A stretch of 64,000 bases of DNA from NCBI RefSeq assembly GCF_004298145.1, contig NZ_SCRH01000006.1, positions 44,735 to 108,734 on the forward strand. Direction: 5' to 3'. Position numbers and translations under genes: made by a program. Origin of the DNA: Mycobacterium sp. Lineage in GTDB: Bacteria; Actinomycetota; Actinomycetes; Mycobacteriales; Mycobacteriaceae. Positions 34,310 to 42,365 of the stretch are shown piece by piece (within the stretch, counting starts at the first letter, position 1; every line of letters starts with the position of its first letter). The notes under the pieces were generated by a model that was not told the DNA's origin, ran no database searches, and saw nothing but the letters and a program-made list of their open reading frames with translations.

Positions 34310-36103
34310 GTGGCCAGTCACGCCAGCTCGAGGATCTCCAAAGTGCTCGTCGCCAACCGCGGCGAGATCGCTGTTCGGGTGATCCGCGCGGCCCGCGATG
34401 CGGGCCTGTCCAGCGTGGCGGTGTACGCCGAGCCCGACGCCGAGGCACCGCACGTGCGTCTGGCCGACGAGGCGTTCGCTTTGGGCGGTCAGACCTCCGC
34501 GGAGTCCTACCTGGACTTCGGCAAGCTTCTCGACGCGGCGGCCAAGTCCAGCGCCAACGCGATCCACCCCGGCTACGGATTCTTGTCGGAGAACGCCGAT
34601 TTCGCCCAGGCGGTCCTTGACGCGGGCCTGATCTGGATCGGCCCCAGCCCGCAGTCCATCCGCGACCTCGGTGACAAGGTCACCGCCCGCCACATCGCCG
34701 CCCGCGCCCAGGCCCCGCTGGTGCCCGGCACCCCCGACCCGGTCAAGAACGCCGACGAGGTGGTTGCCTTCGCCAAGGAGTACGGCGTGCCGATCGCGAT
34801 CAAGGCGGCCTTCGGTGGCGGCGGCCGGGGCATGAAGGTGGCCCGCACCATCGAAGAGATTCCCGAGCTGTTCGAGTCGGCCACCCGTGAGGCCGTCGCG
34901 GCGTTCGGCCGCGGCGAGTGCTTCGTCGAGCGCTACCTGGACAAGCCGCGCCACGTGGAGGCGCAGGTCATCGCCGACCAGCACGGCAACGTCATCGTCG
35001 CCGGCACCCGCGACTGCTCGCTGCAGCGCCGGTTCCAGAAGCTGGTGGAAGAGGCGCCGGCGCCGTTCCTGAGCGACGCGCAGCGCAAGGAGATCCACGA
35101 GTCGGCCAAGCGGATCTGCAAAGAGGCCCACTACCATGGCGCCGGGACCGTCGAATACCTGGTCGGCCAGGACGGCCTGATCTCCTTCCTGGAGGTCAAC
35201 ACGCGTCTTCAGGTCGAGCACCCGGTCACCGAGGAGACCGCCGGCATCGACCTGGTCCTGCAGCAGTTCAAGATCGCCAACGGCGAGAAGCTGGACTTCA
35301 CCGAAGACCCCACCCCGCGCGGGCACGCCATCGAGTTCCGCATCAACGGCGAGGACGCCGGGCGCGGCTTTTTGCCCGCACCCGGCCCGGTCACCCGCTA
35401 TGACATCCCCACCGGGCCCGGCGTCCGGCTGGACTCCGGTGTCGAGGCCGGTTCGGTGATCGGCGGCCAGTTCGACTCCATGCTGTCCAAGCTGATCGTG
35501 CACGGCGCCACCCGCGAGGAGGCGCTGGCCCGCTCCCGCCGGGCCCTGGACGAATTCCACGTCGAGGGGCTTGCCACGGTCATCCCGTTCCACCGCGCCG
35601 TGGTGCGTGACCCGGCGTTCATCGGGGACGACGACGGCTTCTCGGTGCACACGCGCTGGATCGAGACCGAGTGGGACAACACCATCGAACCGTTCACCGG
35701 CGGCGAGCCCCTCGACGAAGCGGATGCCCGGCCCCGCCAGAAGGTGGTCGTGGAGGTCGGCGGCCGCCGGCTCGAGGTGTCGCTGCCCGGGGACCTGGCG
35801 CTGGCAAACGGTTCCGGCGGCGAGGCGGGTGTCGTCCGCAAGAAGCCCAAGGCGCGCAAGCGTGGGGCGCACGCGGGTGCGGCCGCCTCCGGCGACGCGG
35901 TCACCGCGCCCATGCAGGGCACCGTGGTCAAGGTCGCGGTCGAGGAGGGCCAGGAGGTTGCCACGGGCGACCTGGTGGTGGTCCTCGAGGCGATGAAGAT
36001 GGAGAACCCGGTCACCGCGCACAAGGACGGGGTCATCACCGGGCTCGCGGTCGAGGCCGGCGCCGCCATCACGCAGGGCACGGTGCTGGCCGAGATCAAG
36101 TAG
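34310..36103 (+). CDS. accA3: Biotin-dependent acyl-CoA carboxylase alpha subunit AccA3
   Basis: A 597-residue fusion of biotin carboxylase (about 8-460) and biotin carboxyl carrier domain (about 525-597); Mtb AccA3 is 600 aa. Motifs: [21 protein letters not shown]-grasp [26 protein letters not shown], and the biotinyl lysine in EAMKMENPV near the C-terminus. It serves several carboxylases in mycobacteria, including AccD5-AccE5 (propionyl-CoA) and those feeding mycolic acid synthesis, and is biotinylated by BirA. Start GTG 34310 after AGGAGG. Confidence 0.95.
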   Translation: MASHASSRISKVLVANRGEIAVRVIRAARDAGLSSVAVYAEPDAEAPHVRLADEAFALGGQTSAESYLDFGKLLDAAAKSSANAIHPGYGFLSENADFAQAVLDAGLIWIGPSPQSIRDLGDKVTARHIAARAQAPLVPGTPDPVKNADEVVAFAKEYGVPIAIKAAFGGGGRGMKVARTIEEIPELFESATREAVAAFGRGECFVERYLDKPRHVEAQVIADQHGNVIVAGTRDCSLQRRFQKLVEEAPAPFLSDAQRKEIHESAKRICKEAHYHGAGTVEYLVGQDGLISFLEVNTRLQVEHPVTEETAGIDLVLQQFKIANGEKLDFTEDPTPRGHAIEFRINGEDAGRGFLPAPGPVTRYDIPTGPGVRLDSGVEAGSVIGGQFDSMLSKLIVHGATREEALARSRRALDEFHVEGLATVIPFHRAVVRDPAFIGDDDGFSVHTRWIETEWDNTIEPFTGGEPLDEADARPRQKVVVEVGGRRLEVSLPGDLALANGSGGEAGVVRKKPKARKRGAHAGAAASGDAVTAPMQGTVVKVAVEEGQEVATGDLVVVLEAMKMENPVTAHKDGVITGLAVEAGAAITQGTVLAEIK

Positions 36104-36119
36104 CGGCCCCACAGACGAC

Positions 36120-36146
36120 GTTGTAGCCCCTGGCTACCGCGGGTAG
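36120..36146 (+). promoter_or_regulatory. Weak SigF-like promoter before the STAS gene (candidate)
   Basis: GTTG, 17 bases, then GGGTAG resembles the SigF pattern GTTT-N15-17-GGGTAT with one mismatch in each box. It lies 140 bases before the STAS gene. The -10 also forms half of a small palindrome (CTACC-GCG-GGTAG), so it may instead be part of an accA3 terminator. Confidence 0.25.
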
Positions 36147-36288
36147 GCTGGCGGGCCAGGTTGAGTTCACAGCCATCCGGGATACGTCGATGACGTGGGG
36201 GCAGGCGAATTCCCTGTTTCTCCGAACTTTTTGCAGTCGGCTGACGTGTTCCACAGCAGCAATCCTCCTCAACACGATGGAGTCAGCA

Positions 36289-36711
36289 ATGTCTGTGGCC
36301 CAATCTTGGCAACAAAGCCGCACGGCGCAGTTCACCGCCCGGCGGGGCCCGGCGGGCACCTTGATCACGGTCGACGGTGAGCTCGACGCGGCCAACGCCG
36401 ATCAGCTCGCCGCGTACGTGCAACAGAGCGTCCATCGCTCCCGGCGGGTGATCCTCGACCTGCGCGGCCTGAAATTCATTGGCACCACCGGCTTTTCGGT
36501 GCTGCACCGGATCAACGTGGCGTGCTCGGCCGCCCAGGTGCCGTGGGCCATGGCGCCGAGCCCGGCGGTGGCCAGGTTGCTGCGTGTCTGCGACCCGGAC
36601 GGCACGCTGCCGGTGACGACGCAAAAGGCCGAGCCGCTGCTGGAGCCGCCGAGGGTCGGCGACGACGAAAACCCCCGGCCGCTACTGCAACTGGTCCCGC
36701 AGCCGCGTTAG
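36289..36711 (+). CDS. STAS-domain protein, candidate anti-anti-sigma factor
   Basis: A 140-residue single STAS domain (about residues 10-110). The core LITVDGELDAANADQL and VILDLRGLKFIGTTGFSVLHR match anti-anti-sigma factors of the SpoIIAA/RsbV type, which bind an anti-sigma kinase to free a sigma factor. The usual phosphorylated Ser is Thr here (Thr66 or Thr67). The ATG at 36289 is preceded by GGAG; the in-frame ATG at 36277 is an alternative. It is convergent with sigF, and the two genes overlap by 30 bases. I do not recall this gene between accA3 and sigF in Mtb. UsfX is the natural partner, by location. Confidence 0.82.
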   Translation: MSVAQSWQQSRTAQFTARRGPAGTLITVDGELDAANADQLAAYVQQSVHRSRRVILDLRGLKFIGTTGFSVLHRINVACSAAQVPWAMAPSPAVARLLRVCDPDGTLPVTTQKAEPLLEPPRVGDDENPRPLLQLVPQPR

Positions 36712-37470
36712 CGACTTCGCCAGCAGTCGCGACACGTGCATCTGTGAGATGCCGACCCGCTCGGCGATCTGCGTTTGCGTCATCGACTCGAAGAACCTCA
36801 GCACCAACACCGTTCGTTCCCGCTCGGGCAGCGCCTCGAGCAACGGCCGTAGCGATTCCTGATCCTCGATGCGGTCCAGGCCGGTGTCCACGTCGCCCAG
36901 GGTGTCGGCGATCGCGCGGGCTTCCTCCTCCTCGCCCCCGCCGCCGCTGTCGATGGACAAGGTGTTGTAGGAGCTGCCGGCGACCAGGCCCTCGACCACC
37001 TCGTCGCGGTCCATCTCGAGCTCCGCGGCGAGTTCGGTCGCGGTGGGCGCGCGACCCAGGCGTTGCGACAAATCGGCGGTGGCGGTGCCGAGCCGCAGGT
37101 GCAGTTCCTTCAGGCGCCGCGGCACCTTGACCGACCAGCTGTTGTCCCGGAAGTGCCGGCGGACCTCGCCCATGATCGTGGGCACCGCGAACGAAACAAA
37201 GTCGGAGCCGGCGTTGACGTCGAAGCGGACCACCGCGTTGACCAACCCGACCCGCGCCACCTGGACGAGGTCGTCACGTGGTTCCCCGCGGCCCTCGAAG
37301 CGGCGCGCGATGTGGTCGGCCAGCGGCAGGCAGCGCTCGACGATCTTGTCCCGTTGGCGCTGAGCTTCGATGGAATCGGGTGCGGCGGTGGCCAACTCAC
37401 GGAACATGTCCGGAACATCGGCGTATTCGTTCGGACGCGAGACCGAACCGCCCGCGGCTCGCGGCGTCAC
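36682..37470 (-). CDS. sigF: Alternative RNA polymerase sigma factor SigF
   Basis: A 262-residue group 3 (SigB/SigF-type) sigma factor; Mtb SigF is 261 aa. Region 2 is LPLADHIARRFEGRGEPRDDLVQVARVGLVNAV, shown split over the helices that read the -10; region 3 contains RLGRAPTATELAAELE, and region 4 ends with the HTH ESMTQTQIAERVGISQMHVSRL. It controls stationary-phase and envelope genes. The GTG start overlaps the usfX stop by four bases, and the gene ends 30 bases inside the convergent STAS gene. SigF-type promoters in front of usfX and the Rv3289c-like gene imply autoregulation. Confidence 0.95.
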   Translation of the reverse strand: MTPRAAGGSVSRPNEYADVPDMFRELATAAPDSIEAQRQRDKIVERCLPLADHIARRFEGRGEPRDDLVQVARVGLVNAVVRFDVNAGSDFVSFAVPTIMGEVRRHFRDNSWSVKVPRRLKELHLRLGTATADLSQRLGRAPTATELAAELEMDRDEVVEGLVAGSSYNTLSIDSGGGGEEEEARAIADTLGDVDTGLDRIEDQESLRPLLEALPERERTVLVLRFFESMTQTQIAERVGISQMHVSRLLAKSLTRLRDQLQ

Positions 37471-37904
37471 CTGCTGGAGGCCGCCCGTCGCGCCGTCAGC
37501 GTGATGCCGAAAACACTGCCGGTTTCATTGGGTTCGCGACCATCGTGAAAAGTCTGGACGTCGTCGGCCAAAGACGTCAGGACATGCCAACTGAAGCTGC
37601 CGGGCGCCACCACATCGTGGGTGTCGCATGCCGCGGAGGCCTCCACCACCAATTGGTCGTCCTGCGGATCGACCACGACGCTCAGCGTCGCGTCGGGGGT
37701 GGCCGAGCGAATCAACCGGGTGCACACCTCATCGACCGCGAGCCGCAGGTCCGCCACCGCATCGAAATCCAGGTCCTCGAAGGTGCCGATCGCGCCGACC
37801 AGGGTGCGCAGCATCGCGAGGTTCTCCAGCCGCGCTGCGACGTGAAGTTCGACGGCGCGATGGCCGCGCGGACGCTTGTTAGCGTGCGATCCAGCATCGT
37901 TCAT
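37467..37904 (-). CDS. usfX: Anti-sigma factor UsfX/RsbW
   Basis: A 145-residue HATPase-fold anti-sigma factor that holds SigF inactive; exactly the length of Mtb Rv3287c. The fold is visible (LDFDAVADLRLAVDEVCTRLI; GSFSWHVLTSLADDV; SVFGITLTAR). In the N-box, the Asn that binds Mg-ATP in RsbW kinases is Arg63 (DEVCTRLIRSA), and the usual His after it is Ser67. It probably binds without efficient phosphorylation. The ATG at 37904 has GGGAG upstream; upstream codons to 37985 were rejected on length. Confidence 0.92.
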   Translation of the reverse strand: MNDAGSHANKRPRGHRAVELHVAARLENLAMLRTLVGAIGTFEDLDFDAVADLRLAVDEVCTRLIRSATPDATLSVVVDPQDDQLVVEASAACDTHDVVAPGSFSWHVLTSLADDVQTFHDGREPNETGSVFGITLTARRAASSR

Positions 37905-37975
37905 ATGGTCTCCCGGCAATGTTTGACTGACACTACTACTGCTCCGCAGCCCGTCATGGACCGTGCGCGCGAGCC

Positions 37976-38001
37976 GGTTAGTCATGATCGCCGCCGGGTA
38001 T
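37976..38001 (+). promoter_or_regulatory. SigF-type promoter for the 49-codon membrane gene
   Basis: GGTTA at 37976-37980 and GGGTAT at 37996-38001 are separated by 15 bases, matching the mycobacterial SigF consensus GGTTT-N15-17-GGGTAT at all but one position. Transcription would start about 38008, four bases before the ATG at 38012. Confidence 0.6.
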
Positions 38002-38011
38002 TCGGGCCGCT

Positions 38012-38161
38012 ATGGACGGGCCCGACACGACCGATACGGACCGGACGCGCCGGCTGAGGCGCATCGCGGTAATCGCCGGGGTCACGCTGATCGTTTTGCT
38101 GGTCGTCGCAGTAGACATTTATGTCGGTGTGTTCGTGATTCTGTCCCCGATGATGGGGTGA
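38012..38161 (+). CDS. Small single-pass membrane protein (49 aa), SigF-linked
   Basis: An ATG-to-TGA frame of 49 codons. It has a charged N-terminus with Arg-rich membrane-edge signal (RTRRLRR), one hydrophobic helix (IAVIAGVTLIVLLVVAVDIY, about residues 19-38), and a hydrophobic tail to PMMG. It begins almost at the predicted start of a SigF-type promoter, so it may be leaderless. No family recognised. It lies in the 425-base gap between usfX and usfY, on the other strand from both. The positive-inside pattern and the promoter support a real gene. Confidence 0.6.
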   Translation: MDGPDTTDTDRTRRLRRIAVIAGVTLIVLLVVAVDIYVGVFVILSPMMG

Positions 38162-38206
38162 CCACGCAAATGCAACCGTTCCGGCATTCATCATGGTGCA
38201 CACCTG

Positions 38207-38232
38207 ATACCCACTCGGCGCCGCCCGTAACC
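38207..38232 (-). promoter_or_regulatory. SigF-type promoter for usfX-sigF
   Basis: Read on the minus strand, GGTTA (38232-38228), 15 bases, then GGGTAT (38212-38207): the same boxes and spacing as the plus-strand promoter at 37976. It points at usfX, with a predicted start about 38200 and a leader of roughly 295 bases that is antisense to the whole 49-codon gene. Confidence 0.6.
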
Positions 38233-38329
38233 GCGGATTCGGGTTTCCGGTCAAATCTCATGACGGGCCACGTCGTGGCGGGTCACCCGGGAAAAGGCGG
38301 GGATCCAACGTTGTTCCGGTGGCCGGGCC

Positions 38330-38641
38330 CTAGCTGGCGGGCCATTGCCGACTCACCTCGGGATGTTCGGTGTACCAGCGATCCGCGATCCTGCGTATCC
38401 GGCGGTGCTCCACCGCCAGCCAGACCAGCCCCAGCACCACGGCGATGACGGCGGTGACGCCCGCGGTCATGCCCTCGTGGTGGTGTCCGGTCGCGAAGGC
38501 CGCAAGGCTGCCGCAGGTGCCGATCACACCCGCGACCACTAACAGGTACCCCGGCCAGTGCAGAACGTCGATCAGCGACTCACCGGCGAGCGGCCGCGTT
38601 GTCCTGAGATGGTCGACGGGGTCGTGATAGGTGTCTCCCAT
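38330..38641 (-). CDS. usfY: UsfY (Rv3288c-like) membrane protein
   Basis: A 103-residue protein with two hydrophobic segments (about 31-52 and 60-80) and the conserved ends MGDTYHDPVDHLRTTRPLAG and RIADRWYTEHPEV typical of mycobacterial UsfY. Its function is unknown; in Mtb it is a strongly SigF-dependent gene. It follows the Rv3289c-like gene by 47 bases, so it probably shares that gene's SigF-type promoter at 39208-39233. ATG start at 38641. Confidence 0.85.
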   Translation of the reverse strand: MGDTYHDPVDHLRTTRPLAGESLIDVLHWPGYLLVVAGVIGTCGSLAAFATGHHHEGMTAGVTAVIAVVLGLVWLAVEHRRIRRIADRWYTEHPEVSRQWPAS

Positions 38642-38688
38642 GTCTGCTCCTCACCGCACCATCAACGTTAGATCGCGGGAAAGCAAAC

Positions 38689-39072
38689 CTAAAGGGCCAG
38701 TACCGGCCCGGCGATCGGGGCAACGCCGATGGCGACCATCAGCGCCATGACGGTCAGCAAAAACCAGCCCGCACCCTGCCATCCCCACCAGGTCCCCCGC
38801 GCCTTCCACACGCGGTAGGTGCGCACGAACGCCCAGAGCCCGGCGGCCAGCGCGATCATGGGGCCCCCGAACGCCAACAGGGTGCGCTGCGGCGTGCCGC
38901 AGGCCACCGTGTCGACGCCCACTCCCGGGCAGGTGCTCACCCACAGCGCGGCGATCACCAGGAAGCCGACGGCGGCAGCCGTCGCCAGGACGGCAAACCG
39001 GACGGCGGCGAGCACCTCGCGGTCTTCCTGCCCCAGGCGATCACCACCTGGTCGCTCGCCTGCTTTCTGCAT
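38689..39072 (-). CDS. Membrane protein, Rv3289c-like
   Basis: A 127-residue protein with three hydrophobic helices (about 27-47, 68-88 and 103-125) and no recognised domain; Mtb Rv3289c is 125 aa. Two Cys lie in the first loop (STCPGVGVDTVACGTP). The ATG at 39072 has GGGGAGG nine bases before it, which decides against the GTG at 39081. It heads the operon Rv3289c-like - usfY, behind a SigF-type promoter. Confidence 0.8.
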   Translation of the reverse strand: MQKAGERPGGDRLGQEDREVLAAVRFAVLATAAAVGFLVIAALWVSTCPGVGVDTVACGTPQRTLLAFGGPMIALAAGLWAFVRTYRVWKARGTWWGWQGAGWFLLTVMALMVAIGVAPIAGPVLAL

Positions 39073-39207
39073 CGTCCTCACCTCCCCGGGATTGCGGCCC
39101 GGAATTCGGGCCCGCCTGGCCCCGCTCTTAGGTCATCGCTCGCGGTGTCGCTTTGGTTACGCGCTATGACGTTGTTCGTCGGCCCTCGCGGCGGGCGGCT
39201 CTAAGAG

Positions 39208-39233
39208 ATACCCCCTGACAAACCGCGGCAAAC
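39208..39233 (-). promoter_or_regulatory. SigF-type promoter for the Rv3289c-like gene and usfY
   Basis: On the minus strand GTTT (39233-39230), 16 bases, then GGGTAT (39213-39208): an exact match to GTTT-N15-17-GGGTAT. It lies in the 184-base gap between the lat stop and the Rv3289c-like gene, with a predicted leader of about 125 bases. Confidence 0.65.
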
Positions 39234-39256
39234 GGGTTCGGCGTCAGGTTATACCG

Positions 39257-40597
39257 CTAGGGCGGGGCCATCAGAGCGCCGCGAATGGCCCGTATCGCCG
39301 CGTCGATCTCCGCGCGCGAGACGGTCAGCGCCGGACGGAACCGGACGCCGTCGCGACCCGAGGGCAGCACGATCACGGCGCGTTGCCACAGCCGGCGGAT
39401 CAGCTGGTCGCGGCCGGCGGTGGTGGGCAGGCTGAACGCACACATCAGGCCGCGGCCGCGGGGATCGAGGACGACGCCGGGGAACTCGCCGGCGAGTTCG
39501 TCGAGGCAGCCCAGCAGGTAGGCGCCCTGCGCTGCGGCATGGTCGAACAGTTCGTCGGTCTCGATCACTTCCAGGATGCGGCGGGCGCGCACCATGTCGG
39601 CCAGGTTGCCGCCCCACGTCGAGTTCAGCCGGGAGGGCACCGCGAACACGTTGTCGGCGATCTCGTCGACCCGGCGGCCCGCCATGACGCCGCACACCTG
39701 GGTCTTCTTGCCGAACGCGACCACGTCGGGTTGCACACCGAATTGCCGGTAGGCCCAAGCGGTTCCGGTCAGGCCGCAGCCCGTCTGCACCTCGTCGAAG
39801 ATCAGCAGGGCGTCGTGTTCGTCGCACAGCGCGCGCATGGCCGTGAAGAACTCGGGCCGGAAGTGCCGGTCACCGCCCTCCCCCTGGATGGGTTCGGCCA
39901 CAAAGCAGGCGATGTCGTGCGGATGGGCTTCGAAGGCCGCGCGGGCCTGGACCAGCGACTCGGCCTCGAGCGCCGCCACATCGGCTCCCGGCCGGATGTA
40001 GGGGGCGTCGATGCGCGGCCAGTCGAACGTGGGGAAGCGTTCCACGGTGACCGGATTGGTGTTGGTCAGCGACAGCGTGTAGCCGCTGCGGCCGTGGAAT
40101 GCGCCGCGCAGGTGCAGCACCCGGGTGCCCAGCGCGGGGTCGACACCGCGCGCCTCGTTGAACCGGCTCTTCCAGTCGAACGCCACCTTGAGCGCGTTCT
40201 CCACCGCGAGCGCCCCGCCGTCGACGAAAAACAGGTGCGGCAGAGTCGGGTCGCCCAGCACCCGGGCGAACGTCTCGACGAAGCGGGCCATCGCCACCGA
40301 GTACACGTCGGAATTGCTGGGCTTGTTCAGCGCAGCCGTGAGGAGCTCCGCGCGGAAGTCCTCGTCGTCGGCCAGCGCCGGGTGGTTCATCCCCAGCGCC
40401 GAGGAGGCAAAGAACATGAACATGTCGAGGTAGCGGCGGCCGTCCCGGGCGTCGTAGAGGTAGGAGCCGGCGGAGCGGGCCAGATCGAGCACGAAGTCGA
40501 AGCCGTCGACCAGCATGCTGCGCGCCAGCACCTCGTGGACGCGGTCGGGATCCGCGCGCCGATCGGCGCGGGCGAAGCGTTCCAGGGCGGCCGTCAT
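39257..40597 (-). CDS. lat: L-lysine epsilon-aminotransferase Lat
   Basis: A 446-residue class III PLP aminotransferase (Mtb Rv3290c 449 aa). It transfers the epsilon-amino group of lysine to 2-oxoglutarate, giving alpha-aminoadipate semialdehyde. The substrate-shaping and PLP motifs are FFVDGGALAVENALK, LRGAFHGRSGYTLSLTNT, LLIFDEVQTGCGLTG, and the Schiff-base Lys in VVAFGKKTQVCGVM. In Mtb it is among the genes most induced in starvation and persistence and is controlled by LrpA, whose gene is 52 bases upstream on the same strand. Its product is the substrate of Pcd. Confidence 0.95.
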   Translation of the reverse strand: MTAALERFARADRRADPDRVHEVLARSMLVDGFDFVLDLARSAGSYLYDARDGRRYLDMFMFFASSALGMNHPALADDEDFRAELLTAALNKPSNSDVYSVAMARFVETFARVLGDPTLPHLFFVDGGALAVENALKVAFDWKSRFNEARGVDPALGTRVLHLRGAFHGRSGYTLSLTNTNPVTVERFPTFDWPRIDAPYIRPGADVAALEAESLVQARAAFEAHPHDIACFVAEPIQGEGGDRHFRPEFFTAMRALCDEHDALLIFDEVQTGCGLTGTAWAYRQFGVQPDVVAFGKKTQVCGVMAGRRVDEIADNVFAVPSRLNSTWGGNLADMVRARRILEVIETDELFDHAAAQGAYLLGCLDELAGEFPGVVLDPRGRGLMCAFSLPTTAGRDQLIRRLWQRAVIVLPSGRDGVRFRPALTVSRAEIDAAIRAIRGALMAPP

Positions 40598-40617
40598 GAC
40601 ACCCAGAATACGTGATG

Positions 40618-40658
40618 TTTACGGTATTATGACGTGAATACAGGATAATTTACGGTAT
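40618..40658. promoter_or_regulatory. Two direct TTTACGGTAT repeats before lat, candidate LrpA sites
   Basis: TTTACGGTAT occurs at 40618-40627 and again at 40649-40658, exactly 31 bases apart (three helical turns), in the AT-rich gap between lrpA and lat. Phased repeats are typical for Lrp-type regulators. The second copy overlaps the lrpA stop codon. Confidence 0.5.
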
Positions 40659-41102
40659 ATGCTGTCGATCGTCGTAAAAAGTATTCAAAATGATAGTGCT
40701 TCGCGTCTTGACATTCGCGGCCGTCCGGATCCGCTGCAGCAGGTCCTCGAGCGCGCGGGCGGACTCGACGCGCACCAGCAGGACGTAGCTTTCTTCGCCG
40801 GCCACCGAGTGACACGATTCGATCTCCTCGATGTGTTCCAGGCGGGCGGGCGCATCATCGGGTTGAGAGGGATCCAGAGGAGTGATGGCCACGAACGCCG
40901 ACAGCGGGTGCCCGACGGCCGCCGGGTCGATGCGCGCCGCGTATCCCGCGATGACGCCGCGGGCCTCGAGCCTGCGCACCCTCGACTGGACCGCCGAGAC
41001 CGACAGCCGGGCGCTGGCCGCCAACTCCGCCAACGTCGCGCGTCCGTCGGCGACCAGCTCGCGCACCAGAATCCGGTCGACCTCGTCGAGCGTCTCACTC
41101 AT
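40650..41102 (-). CDS. lrpA: Lrp/AsnC-type regulator LrpA
   Basis: A 150-residue Lrp/AsnC regulator, the length of Mtb Rv3291c. The N-terminal HTH (DRILVRELVADGRATLAELA; LSVSAVQSRVRRLEARGVI) is followed by the RAM/ligand domain (about 68-140: AFVAITPL, SCHSVAGEESYVLLVRVES). The Mtb protein binds the lat promoter and responds to amino acids. It is divergent from the 2-oxoadipate dioxygenase-like gene with only 30 bases between starts, so it may control both arms of the lysine pathway. ATG start 41102. Confidence 0.93.
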   Translation of the reverse strand: MSETLDEVDRILVRELVADGRATLAELAASARLSVSAVQSRVRRLEARGVIAGYAARIDPAAVGHPLSAFVAITPLDPSQPDDAPARLEHIEEIESCHSVAGEESYVLLVRVESARALEDLLQRIRTAANVKTRSTIILNTFYDDRQHIP

Positions 41103-41132
41103 GGCCGGAGACTATCGCAGGAACGGCGCGCC

Positions 41133-42365
41133 GTGACCCGCTCGAAATGGCTGCGGACGTCGCAGCTTCGCGCGCTGTTCGCCGCGGGCCTCTCGGCGAT
41201 GTACGCCGCCGAGGTGCCCGCCTACGGCACCCTGGTGCGGGTGAGCGAGCAGGTCAACGCCGATCACGTGGCGCGCCACCGGGATGCCGAACGGTTCGGC
41301 TCGCTGCAGCGCGTCACCGCCGAGCGGCACGGCGCCATCCGGGTGGGCAGCCCGGCCGAACTGGCCGCCGTCGCTGACCTTTTCGCCGCGTTCGGCATGC
41401 TGCCGGTCGGTTACTACGACCTGCGCTGCGCGGCCGCTCCGGTCCCGGTGGTGTCGACCGCCTTCCGCCCAGTCGATGCAAACGAGCTGTCGCTCAACCC
41501 GTTTCGGGTGTTCACCTCGATGCTGGCCACCCGCGACGCGCGCTTTTTCGATCGTGACCTGCGCGCCCGCGTCGACACCTTCCTGGGGCGCCGCCGGCTA
41601 TTCGAGCCCGCGTTGCTCGCCCGCGCGCGCGTCGTCACCGCCGCGGGCGGCTGCGCCGGCGACCAGGCGCAGGAGTTCGTCGCGGCGGCGGTGGCGGCAT
41701 TCGCCTTGTCCGGCGAGCCGATCGACAGATCCTGGTACGACGAGCTGTCGCGGGTGTCCGCGGTGGCCGCCGACATCGCCGGCGTCGGCTCCACCCACCT
41801 CAACCACCTGACACCGCGCGTCCTCGACATCGACGATCTGTACCGGCGGATGGCCGGGCGCGGCATCACCATGATCGATGCCATCCAGGGGCCACCGGCC
41901 ACCGGTGGGCCGGCGGTGTTGTTGCGCCAGACCTCTTTTCGCGCCCTCGCCGAACCCCGTCGGTTCCGCGGCGAGGACGGCCGGATCACGCAAGGGGCGC
42001 TGCGGGTGCGCTTCGGCGAGGTGGAGGCCCGGGGTGTGGCGCTGACGCCGAAGGGCCGCGAGCGATACGACGCCGCGATGAGCGCTGTCGATCCGGCCGC
42101 GGTGTGGGCGGATCACTTTCCGCTCACCGACGAGCAGATGGCCGCCGAGGGGCTCGGCTACTACCGGGGCGGTGACCCGTCGGCGCCGATCGTCTACGAG
42201 GATTTCCTGCCCGCGTCGGCGGCGGGCATTTTCCGGTCGAACCTGGACTCCGACGGCGAAACCGCGGACGCGCCAGACGAATCCGGCTACGACGCGCAGT
42301 GGCTGGCCGGTGCCATCGGCCGCGACATTCATGACCCCTACGCCCTCTATGAGGAGGCATGCTGA
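41133..42365 (+). CDS. hglS: DUF1338 / HglS-type 2-oxoadipate dioxygenase-decarboxylase (Rv3292-like)
   Basis: A 410-residue protein of the family typified by HglS, a Fe(II) enzyme that turns 2-oxoadipate into D-2-hydroxyglutarate in lysine breakdown. The metal-site segments are visible: STHLNHLTPRVLDIDDLY carries a ligand His, and VRFGEVEARGVALTPKGRERYD the ligand Glu region (split at RG); an N-terminal His is in NADHVARHRD. It sits between lat/lrpA and pcd, exactly the pathway expected. The GTG at 41133 fits the Mtb length (415 aa); the frame extends far upstream. Its stop overlaps the pcd start. Confidence 0.78.
   Translation: MTRSKWLRTSQLRALFAAGLSAMYAAEVPAYGTLVRVSEQVNADHVARHRDAERFGSLQRVTAERHGAIRVGSPAELAAVADLFAAFGMLPVGYYDLRCAAAPVPVVSTAFRPVDANELSLNPFRVFTSMLATRDARFFDRDLRARVDTFLGRRRLFEPALLARARVVTAAGGCAGDQAQEFVAAAVAAFALSGEPIDRSWYDELSRVSAVAADIAGVGSTHLNHLTPRVLDIDDLYRRMAGRGITMIDAIQGPPATGGPAVLLRQTSFRALAEPRRFRGEDGRITQGALRVRFGEVEARGVALTPKGRERYDAAMSAVDPAAVWADHFPLTDEQMAAEGLGYYRGGDPSAPIVYEDFLPASAAGIFRSNLDSDGETADAPDESGYDAQWLAGAIGRDIHDPYALYEEAC

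Noticed and set aside
37982..38194. Minus-strand frame of about 70 codons starting near the SigF-type promoter at 38207 (MMNAGTVAFAW)
   Set aside because: It begins about six bases after a predicted start, so a leaderless product is conceivable, but its sequence has no hydrophobic or domain pattern and looks like the antisense of the 49-codon membrane gene.
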